DNA from: QHCF01 sp003244275
GTDB lineage: Bacteria > Actinomycetota > Acidimicrobiia > Acidimicrobiales > QHCF01
Length of the DNA: 10,723 nucleotides
NCBI GenBank assembly: GCA_036806345.1
Contig: DAIROT010000068.1
Coordinates: forward strand, 1 to 10,723
Reading direction: 5' to 3'
Positions 1 to 6,278 of this stretch are shown here, piece after piece; the stretch's first letter is position 1; each line of letters begins with the position of its first letter. The translations under genes were made by a program, and so were the position numbers. The notes below the pieces were generated by a model that ran no database searches, was not told the DNA's origin, and worked only from the letters and a program-made list of their open reading frames with translations.

Positions 1-192
1 CAGCGGGGTGGCTGGCGGGGCGACGATTGATGGCTGGAGAACGTGCAGCGCCAGCCGTGGGGGGCTTTGCGTTGGGGGCGCCAGTGCGACCAGGGTGGGC
101 CCGGGACCCAGCATCGGTGGCAGCGTCGGCTCCGCCGTCGGGAACGGCTCCTTGGCTCGTTTGGGTTCCGACTCCTCCGCAGGTTTCTCCAT
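1..192 (-). CDS. Partial hypothetical protein, N-terminal end, running off the left edge
   Basis: An ATG at 192-190 on the minus strand opens a frame of 64 codons that is still open at the window edge. The visible protein begins MEKPAEESEPKRAKEPF and is rich in Pro, Glu and Ala, as in a disordered N-terminal tail. No domain is recognisable. About three quarters of its third codon positions are G or C by my count, better than the competing forward frames across the same bases; this is the main reason to call it. An in-frame TAG lies directly before the ATG, so the gene cannot start earlier in this frame. No good ribosome binding site is visible. It would be divergent from the protease gene at 381. 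In mycobacteria the equivalent protease gene is divergent from a zinc-metalloprotease-like gene, but this N-terminus does not resemble that family. It may be spurious. Confidence 0.33.
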   Translation of the reverse strand, partial: MEKPAEESEPKRAKEPFPTAEPTLPPMLGPGPTLVALAPPTQSPPRLALHVLQPSIVAPPATPL

Positions 193-380
193 CTACGGAT
201 CAGTGGGTCCGCTGCGGCACCTGGTCCCTTCCATGGCAGGCTGTCCCCCAGTCCCCCAAGAGCTGCCCAAGCCGTCTCCTGGCGGTACCACAGAGGAGCA
301 GGACCCAGACGTGAGCACGATCGATCCAATGATACAGGCCGGGCGAGCAATCACATGATAAGGCCCGTGCGAGCGACCGG
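193..380. other. Intergenic region, probably divergent promoters
   Basis: No convincing gene is seen here. If the leftward frame at 1-192 is real, this 188-base stretch separates two divergent genes and should carry promoters for both, including the one for the four-gene cluster. Weak -10-like hexamers on the + strand occur at 330-335 (TGATAC) and 357-362 (GATAAG), but neither has a convincing -35 partner. Several frames stay open across the region on both strands. They are rich in Arg, Trp and Ser with poor third-position bias, as expected for chance open frames in G+C-rich DNA. Confidence 0.35.
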
Positions 381-1526
381 ATGACGCGGTTGGGGCGAGC
401 CGATCCTGATCAATCAACGCCTCGGAGGAGGCGCTGGATTCAAGTCGTGGCAGTGGTGGTCGTGCTGCTGGCTGTCCTGGTGGGCGTGTCCTTCTCGATC
501 CAACTCAACTACTACGCCCTGATGCCCGGGTCGGCGTGTGTCGTGAATACCCTGGTCAAGCCGGTCTATAGCCCCGCCTGCGGTGGCGTGCCGCTGGTGA
601 CGGTACCAGCGGGCAAGGGTCACCCCAGTCGAGAGGCGATCCTGCTCACTGACGTGTCCCTCAGCCGCGTCCGTCTGGCTGATCTCATCCCCGACGCTCT
701 GCGGTCAGACACCAAGGTCGTCTCGGCCAACGCAATCCTGGGGTCGACGCCTCCCAGCCAACTGGGCGCCCAAGACCAGTTGGCCATGGCCGATTCGACA
801 CTGGCCGCCCGAGTGGCAGCCCTGCGGCGGCTCGGGTATCCGGTGTCCACCGCGCCAGCCGGTGCCATCGTCAACCAGGTCCAACCTGGATCTCCAGCCA
901 ATGGGCACCTTCGCATTGGCGACGTCATCAACTCGGTTGATGGACATGGGACGCCCCTGATCTCCGACGTGTTGATGGCCACCCGTAGCAATTCGCCCGG
1001 TCAGGTTGTCAACTTGTCGGTGGTCCCAGCCGGTGGCTCCCAAAGCCGCAAGGTGCCCATTACCCTGGGTTCCCACCAGAAGCAGGGCAAGGAGGTACCG
1101 TTTATCGGCGTAACCCTCGAGCAGGATTATGGCTACGGCTTCCCCTTCCCGATAAACATCAACTCGGCCAACATCGGTGGTCCGTCAGCCGGATTGGCGT
1201 TTGCTCTGGCCATCATCCAGGAGTTGACACCCGGGGACATCACGGCCGGCCAGCGGGTAGCGGCAACCGGCACCATCGCTCTTGACGGCTCGGTCGGTGA
1301 GATTGGTGGCATTGCCCAGAAGACAGATGCCGTCCGCCGCGCCGGTGGTACCGTCTTCCTTGTTCCTCCAACCAACTATGCGGCAGCCAAGGCCCGTGCC
1401 GGGTCGCATCTACGAGTGATAGCGGTGAGCTCCCTCGACCAGGCACTGGGCGCCTTGGGCTCGGTCGGGGGCCGCGTCCCGCCGCCTCCACCTGCTGCCT
1501 CTGTCGCAGCCAACGGCGGAGGTTGA
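381..1526 (+). CDS. Membrane-anchored PDZ and Lon-type (S16) serine protease, YlbL/Rv3194c type
   Basis: This 381-aa protein has a short basic N-terminus (RRRR at 15-18), one membrane helix at about 20-42 with no clear cleavage site, an outer region, a PDZ domain at about 155-230 (with VQPGSPA and LRIGDVI) and a Lon proteolytic domain at about 235-355. The Lon Ser-Lys pair is visible: Ser269 in GGPSAGLAFA and Lys314 in GGIAQKTDAVRRAG. There is no AAA+ ATPase part, which is normal for this family. Known relatives are Bacillus YlbL and mycobacterial Rv3194c. The expected role is ATP-independent proteolysis at the outer membrane face, with the PDZ domain selecting substrates; the substrate is unknown. 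The C-terminus ends in a Pro/Ala/Gly tail. ATG at 381 is the only good start in frame; the ribosome binding site is weak. It is the first gene of the likely operon, and a downstream gene is UPF0182, as in mycobacteria. Confidence 0.93.
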   Translation: MTRLGRADPDQSTPRRRRWIQVVAVVVVLLAVLVGVSFSIQLNYYALMPGSACVVNTLVKPVYSPACGGVPLVTVPAGKGHPSREAILLTDVSLSRVRLADLIPDALRSDTKVVSANAILGSTPPSQLGAQDQLAMADSTLAARVAALRRLGYPVSTAPAGAIVNQVQPGSPANGHLRIGDVINSVDGHGTPLISDVLMATRSNSPGQVVNLSVVPAGGSQSRKVPITLGSHQKQGKEVPFIGVTLEQDYGYGFPFPININSANIGGPSAGLAFALAIIQELTPGDITAGQRVAATGTIALDGSVGEIGGIAQKTDAVRRAGGTVFLVPPTNYAAAKARAGSHLRVIAVSSLDQALGALGSVGGRVPPPPPAASVAANGGG

Positions 1527-1556
1527 CGCTGGGATCATCGCCCAGAATCCCCAGCG
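1527..1556 (+). promoter_or_regulatory. Intergenic hairpin between protease and kinase genes
   Basis: Directly after the protease TGA, CGCTGGG (1527-1533) pairs perfectly with CCCAGCG (1550-1556). The stem can be extended inward by an AT/AT step if one C is bulged, leaving a loop of about 11 bases. No T run follows, so it is not a classical intrinsic terminator. It ends about 10 bases before the kinase ATG and could act as an attenuator, an mRNA-processing or stability element, or a structure limiting kinase translation. The pairing is seen directly; the function is inference. Confidence 0.5.
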
Positions 1557-1566
1557 GACCGACTTG

Positions 1567-4236
1567 ATGGCATCCTCCTCCGTCGAGCTCCAGTTTGCTG
1601 CCGAATTTGCCGTCTTTCTGGTAGCTGCTGCCGGTCTTGCGGTGATCGTTCTGCGCAGTGAGCTGCTCAGCCGCTCGTTGCCTGGTGCCGCAGCGCTCGG
1701 CGCCGGTTTTTGCGGGGTGGGAGCCACCGCGCTGCTTCGCGGTTCGCTTCTGGTGAGGCGGGGCTCTGATCCAGCTCTGGTCGCCTTCATGGCCATTGGT
1801 CTGGTCCTGTTGCTGGCCGGCTCGCTCTGGTGGAGCGCAGGCCGAGCCGCTCGGTGTCTGTTGTGGCTGGCCCTGGCACTCCTGGCCGCAGCCCTCTGGC
1901 TGGAGGCTGTCCGGCCCGGGCACCTAGGCAGTGCTGTGTTGCTGGGGACGGGCGCCCTGGCCCTCGGAGCTGGTTTGGTACGTGCCAGTCGGCGGGCCAT
2001 CGCCGCCCGGGTGGTGTCGAGTGCGGCCGCCGTCTTGTTGTTGTTGGTGCTGATTCTCTCGGTGGCCCTGTCCCAGGTGCTGTCCACCACCGTGCGCAAC
2101 GATGCCGTGCGTCGCCTCGACGGCCGGGCAGTCTCCGAAGCTACCAATGTGACGGCCACCACCCGGGCTCTGCTGGTGTCGGCCCGTCAGACCAGGGCCC
2201 TCCTGGAGGCCTATTGCGGGGGCGAACGACAGGCTCCCAGTTGCATTCGGGCATACATCCCAGAGCTTTCGAGCGACTTCTTCCCGGTATCGGCCGATCT
2301 TGGTCAGCTGTTCGTCGACCAGAGCGGGTACCTGGTGGGCCGATCCTCCACCCTCAACCCCGGCGCAAGCCTGGGTGCCGCGATCGCCAGCGCCTTGGCC
2401 GGATCCCAGGTGGTGCGCAGCGCCATATCTGGGCGTACGGAGATGGGCACGGTGGTGGTGGCCGCTGGTCGGCCTCTGGCGGTGGCCACCGAGCCGACAA
2501 TGATCAATGAGGTGAGGGGCGCCTGTGTCGTCGTCGAAGACCTGAGCAACAGCTACCTCGACGGTCGGCGTCAGGATGACCGCTCCCTCTCGCTGGCGCT
2601 GGCCAGCGCCGACGCGGTACTGAGTCATGCTGGCTCAAGTTTGCACTACCAGTCAGTGAGGCCTCCGGTCCGATCGGTACTCGACGGTGCAGCTCGACAG
2701 GCGTCAGGAACGGCCGAGGCCCGATTTGTGGCAGTCCAACCCGTTTCTCCGACCGCCGGGTCGCCGCCGGCCCTGGCCCTGGTGGCATCGACACCGACCG
2801 CGGTGGTCGACGGAACCCTCGCCTCGTTGTTCCGCACGCTTTTCCTCATTGCCCTGGGCGCAACCGTTCTGGCTCTCCTCTTCACCGCTTTCGTCGGGGA
2901 CCGGATCGGGGCCGGCCTGCGCCGACTCACCCTTGCCGTGGATGCAGTCCAACGGGGTGATCCCGACGTCCGAGTTGGGGTGATCTCCGATGACGAGGTG
3001 GGTGACTTGGGCGGCGCATTCGACTTCATGGCTGCTTCCATCGAGGACAAGGCGGCCGCCCTGCGCCTGGCCGCTCGAGACGAGGCGCGGCTGCGTGATC
3101 GTCTGGAGGCGATTGTGGCCGGCATGGGCGAAGCTCTGGTCGCCGTCGACGCCGATGGCCTGATCACCGATTACAACGCGGCGGCCGAGAGACTGGCTGG
3201 CACCAAGGCGACGGCGGCTGTCGGGCGGGCGGTGGACCAGGTGATCAACTTGCAGACGGAGGGTGGGGAAACGGGAACTGGTCGCCTTGGTGAGGCTCTT
3301 GACCGCCGCTGGGAGGCTCGGGGTTGGCTCGCCCGTCCCGGCGATGACGCCATACCGGTGTCAGTCTCGGCCGGCCCTCTGCGCGATGTGGACTCTCAGT
3401 CAGCCGGTGGCGTCTACGTGCTACGCGACCTGCGCCGCGAGCAGGAGGCCGAGCGCGTGAAAGCGGAATTCCTGTCTCGGATCGGCCACGAGCTTCGCAC
3501 CCCGCTGACTGGCATCATGGGGTTCACCGAGCTCCTGGCCCGAAGGGGGGCGCCAGATGAGCAAGCCGTCGCCTGGCAAGCAGAGACCCTGGTCCAGTCC
3601 AAGCGCCTTTTGCGCATCGTCGAGATGCTGGAGTTCTTTGCTTCCAGTGGTGCCAGCCACTTCAACTTGGATCTTCAGCCGCTCGACCTGAGAGCACTGA
3701 TCAACGACTTGATCATGCGATGGAACGAACGGCTGTCCAACGGACACATCGTCGTCCAGCGGCTGAGCCGGCAGCTGCCGGTGATGATCGCCGATCGCCG
3801 ATGGCTGACACTGGCCCTGGATGAGCTGACGGACAATGCGGTGAAGTTTTCCCCGGGTGGTGGCACCGTGACCATGAGGGCGACGTTGGCCGCCGGTATG
3901 GTGGAGATCTCCGTCAGTGACAGTGGCAAGGGGATGTCACCCGAGGAGTCAGACCGCGTCCTCGCCGAGTTTGCCCAGGGGGATGGGTCCGATACCCGCC
4001 AGTATGGTGGCCTTGGTCTTGGCCTCTCGATGGTCCAGCGGGTGGCGGTCGGCCACGGCGGTCGTTTGTTGTTCCGATCGAAGCAAGGAAATGGATCGAC
4101 ATTCTCCATCCTGCTCCCCTGTCCAGGCGATCTTGCGGGCAATTGTTCGGATGATGCGGATACTGGCAAAGCCGGACGCAAGCGGGATGGCCGACTTTCC
4201 CGAAGCACCAGGTCTCCTGGGCGCGGGGCGTCGTAG
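1567..4236 (+). CDS. Sensor histidine kinase, multi-TM, HAMP-PAS-HisKA-HATPase
   Basis: This 889-aa protein starts at ATG 1567; an adjacent in-frame TTG at 1564 is an alternative. Six hydrophobic helices lie at about 10-30, 37-60, 68-90, 94-112, 118-138 and 147-168. They precede an extracytoplasmic sensor at about 170-420 that contains a close Cys pair (Cys217, Cys226). A further helix follows at about 424-445, then HAMP (about 446-498) and PAS (about 510-620). The kinase core has the H box IGHELRTPLTGIMGF with phospho-acceptor His641, the N box DELTDNAVKF (Asn757), G1 DSGKGM (Asp785) and G2 GGLGLGLSM (from about 814). It should autophosphorylate on His641 and pass phosphate to a response regulator. 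None is encoded in the window, so the partner is elsewhere. The last 40 or so residues are a basic disordered tail. It lies about 40 bases after the protease gene. The signal is unknown; the outer domain resembles Cache/CHASE sensors only in general layout. Confidence 0.93.
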   Translation: MASSSVELQFAAEFAVFLVAAAGLAVIVLRSELLSRSLPGAAALGAGFCGVGATALLRGSLLVRRGSDPALVAFMAIGLVLLLAGSLWWSAGRAARCLLWLALALLAAALWLEAVRPGHLGSAVLLGTGALALGAGLVRASRRAIAARVVSSAAAVLLLLVLILSVALSQVLSTTVRNDAVRRLDGRAVSEATNVTATTRALLVSARQTRALLEAYCGGERQAPSCIRAYIPELSSDFFPVSADLGQLFVDQSGYLVGRSSTLNPGASLGAAIASALAGSQVVRSAISGRTEMGTVVVAAGRPLAVATEPTMINEVRGACVVVEDLSNSYLDGRRQDDRSLSLALASADAVLSHAGSSLHYQSVRPPVRSVLDGAARQASGTAEARFVAVQPVSPTAGSPPALALVASTPTAVVDGTLASLFRTLFLIALGATVLALLFTAFVGDRIGAGLRRLTLAVDAVQRGDPDVRVGVISDDEVGDLGGAFDFMAASIEDKAAALRLAARDEARLRDRLEAIVAGMGEALVAVDADGLITDYNAAAERLAGTKATAAVGRAVDQVINLQTEGGETGTGRLGEALDRRWEARGWLARPGDDAIPVSVSAGPLRDVDSQSAGGVYVLRDLRREQEAERVKAEFLSRIGHELRTPLTGIMGFTELLARRGAPDEQAVAWQAETLVQSKRLLRIVEMLEFFASSGASHFNLDLQPLDLRALINDLIMRWNERLSNGHIVVQRLSRQLPVMIADRRWLTLALDELTDNAVKFSPGGGTVTMRATLAAGMVEISVSDSGKGMSPEESDRVLAEFAQGDGSDTRQYGGLGLGLSMVQRVAVGHGGRLLFRSKQGNGSTFSILLPCPGDLAGNCSDDADTGKAGRKRDGRLSRSTRSPGRGAS

Positions 4237-4245
4237 GCTGGCGAG

Positions 4246-6246
4246 ATGGTGGACGATCCCGCAGGCCCTGTAGCTCCCCCGCCGCTGACCAGAGATGAGG
4301 TCGCTCGGCGCACGTTCGCCAAGGTAAGGCGAGGATTCGATCCGGCTGAGGTCCGCGGCTTTCTGGAGCGCGTAGCGGCTGACGTGGGTCGCAGCGCCGA
4401 AAGAGAAGGTCAGGTTCGTCAGCGACTGGCCGAGGCGCAGAGGCGCCTGGTCAATCCCGAAGCCGACGAGACAGCCCTGGCTGCCGCGCTCGGACAGGGA
4501 ACCGCCCGGATCCTCCAGAGTGCGCACGACGCCGCCGCCGAGCTGATGGCTCAGGCCGAGCGGGACAGAGCGGCAGTGGTGGAGAGTGCGACTGAGCATG
4601 CTGGCCGAATTGTCGAGGCCGCTGATGCAGTGCTGGCTGAGCGGACGACCGAAGCTGGGGTGGCCGCCGAGGAGATTCGCCGGGGAGCGACGATCGATGC
4701 CGAAGCCATGCTGCGGGAGGCGAAGGACCTTCGGGCGGAGGTACTGTCCGATCTGGCCCGACGTCGACGGGTGCTCAACACCCAGATTGAGCAGCTCGGC
4801 GCCGGGAGAGAGACCCTGATGGATATCCTCAGGGAGGGACAGCGCACGCTGGACGAGCTGCTCGACAACTTTGGTCATGCCGAAACCAGTGCCCGTCGGG
4901 CAGCCGATGCGGCAGCCCGACGGATTCCAGTCGAGGCGGACGTAACACCCGAGCAAATGGCGAGGTCGCTGGATCACGGGTCTACGCCACGATCAGATCC
5001 ACCCGAGGGACGTGACTCGGGACGATTCACCGAACCACCATCGCCGGTAGAGCATTCTTGGCCCAATGCCAATCCTCCGGTGGAACCGACCTCAGCCACG
5101 GTCATCCAGCCCGGCGACACCGAAACCACCACCCCGCCCGAGCCCACGCTGGCGCCCGAGCCCATCCCTGCGCCCGAGCCCATCCCTGCGCCCGACCCGG
5201 CATTCTCGTCCACCCGCACTGATGTCGACGCCCTGTTCGCCAGGATGAGGGCAGCTCGTGCCGAGGAGGTGGTGAAAGCCGAGATCGCCCTGTCAGGTGA
5301 TGCGCCGTTGGTGGAAGATGCGGCGTATGCGGCTGAGGCTCCGACCCCGATGGGCCCGGGCCCTGAATTGCCACCCGATTCGTTGGCTGGCTCTCTCTTG
5401 GACCGCTCGGGACATGGCCATGACATCCGTGAAGGACACAGCCAGGCAAGGGCGGTGCCTCGGGATGATGCCGAAGCAAGCCCCGGCCCGCCAGAGCTCG
5501 ATCAAGACCTCATTGAGAGGCGTAATGCTGTCACTGGTCCGATCACGGCCCGCCTGGCGCGTCGCCTCAAACGAGCCCTCCAGGACGAGCACAATGAGGT
5601 CCTCGACCGTCTGCGGGTGAACGCATCGTCGGAGAATCGGTCAAAAGGCAAGGCTACGTCGGGTGAGTCGAGCGAAGGCGGCATACTGCCGACCCAGGCC
5701 GAGCAGGAGCGGCGCTACCAGGAGGTTGCCCTCGATTCGTTGCGGGAAGCCATCCAAGCCGGCGCCGCCTTCGCCAGTGCGACCCCGCCCGGCCCTGTCA
5801 ATGGCGACAGCACGTCGTCCGGACCGACTCCTGCCGCAGAGCCTCCGGGCGTCGCCCGAGTTGACGCCCTGGCCCGAGCCCTGGCAGGAGCCATCGTGGA
5901 GCCCCTGCGTCGCCAGCTGGAGCGCATCCTGGGCGAGTCGTCGGAGGAAGACCAATCAGTTGTCCTCGAGCGGGCAGGGGCGGCTTATCGTGAGTGGAAG
6001 GGACGAAGGACCGAAGCCCAGGCCGGTGACACCGTGGTGGCGGCCTTCTCCCTGGGTGGGCTCAGCGCAGCCGTGGATGGCACCATGCTTCGCTGGCTGG
6101 TACATGACCAGGGCGGCAATTGCCCCGACTGTGACGACAACGCGCTGGCCGGGCTGGTGCAGGCAGGTGAGCCCTATCCAACCGGCCAAGTGCATCCTCC
6201 AGCCCATGGTGGGTGCCGATGCCTGTTGGCACCCGCCGTTCACTAG
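4246..6246 (+). CDS. DivIVA-like coiled-coil protein with C-terminal CxxC/CxC module
   Basis: This is a 666-aa protein. Residues about 9-45 (LTRDEVARRTFAKVRRGFD, then EVRGFLERV) match the DivIVA/Wag31 N-terminal motif, which binds curved membrane at the cell pole. A long Ala/Glu/Arg-rich coiled coil follows to about 215, then a disordered Pro-rich linker with APEPIP repeats (about 297-317), a DVDALFARMRAARAEE helix near 326, and another helical segment near 425-455 (ITARLARRLKRALQDEHNEV). The C-terminal ~90 residues include AYREWKGRR (580-588) and end with Cys626-x2-Cys629, His650, His654 and Cys657-x-Cys659, probably a metal site. This end resembles phage Mu F / SPP1 gp7-type head-morphogenesis proteins (from memory, not searched). 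DivIVA proteins are usually a third to a half this length. The ATG lies 9 bases after the kinase stop, and an AGG overlapping that stop can serve as ribosome binding site, which suggests translational coupling. The DivIVA call is firm for the N-terminus; the C-terminal role is unknown. Confidence 0.85.
   Translation: MVDDPAGPVAPPPLTRDEVARRTFAKVRRGFDPAEVRGFLERVAADVGRSAEREGQVRQRLAEAQRRLVNPEADETALAAALGQGTARILQSAHDAAAELMAQAERDRAAVVESATEHAGRIVEAADAVLAERTTEAGVAAEEIRRGATIDAEAMLREAKDLRAEVLSDLARRRRVLNTQIEQLGAGRETLMDILREGQRTLDELLDNFGHAETSARRAADAAARRIPVEADVTPEQMARSLDHGSTPRSDPPEGRDSGRFTEPPSPVEHSWPNANPPVEPTSATVIQPGDTETTTPPEPTLAPEPIPAPEPIPAPDPAFSSTRTDVDALFARMRAARAEEVVKAEIALSGDAPLVEDAAYAAEAPTPMGPGPELPPDSLAGSLLDRSGHGHDIREGHSQARAVPRDDAEASPGPPELDQDLIERRNAVTGPITARLARRLKRALQDEHNEVLDRLRVNASSENRSKGKATSGESSEGGILPTQAEQERRYQEVALDSLREAIQAGAAFASATPPGPVNGDSTSSGPTPAAEPPGVARVDALARALAGAIVEPLRRQLERILGESSEEDQSVVLERAGAAYREWKGRRTEAQAGDTVVAAFSLGGLSAAVDGTMLRWLVHDQGGNCPDCDDNALAGLVQAGEPYPTGQVHPPAHGGCRCLLAPAVH
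5134..5196 (+). repeat. 18-bp in-frame tandem repeat coding for APEPIP-type units
   Basis: Two exact copies of the 18-bp unit GCGCCCGAGCCCATCCCT lie at 5152-5169 and 5170-5187. A degenerate copy precedes them (5134-5151) and a half copy follows (5188-5196, ending GAC instead of GAG). The unit is a multiple of three and encodes APEPIP in the disordered linker of the DivIVA-like protein. Copy-number change would alter linker length without breaking the frame. Confidence 0.85.
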
Positions 6247-6278
6247 AAGACTCCAAGCCCTGAGTAGGCTCTGCCCCG

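Noticed and set aside
8..384. Three overlapping forward open frames at the left edge, one ending in an ATGA overlap with the protease start
   Set aside because: Products are Arg/Trp/Gly/Ser-rich with no domain and weaker third-position bias than the leftward frame. The ATGA overlap is tempting as translational coupling but not enough on its own.
1410..2162. A 250-codon minus-strand open frame across the protease end and kinase start
   Set aside because: It is antisense to two well-supported genes, its product is dominated by Arg, Ala, Thr and Ser with no domain, and long antisense frames are expected in G+C-rich DNA.
3949..4977. A 342-codon minus-strand open frame across the kinase and DivIVA genes
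   Set aside because: It covers the coding sequence of the kinase ATP-binding domain and the DivIVA motif on the opposite strand; its product has no recognisable domain or sensible start.
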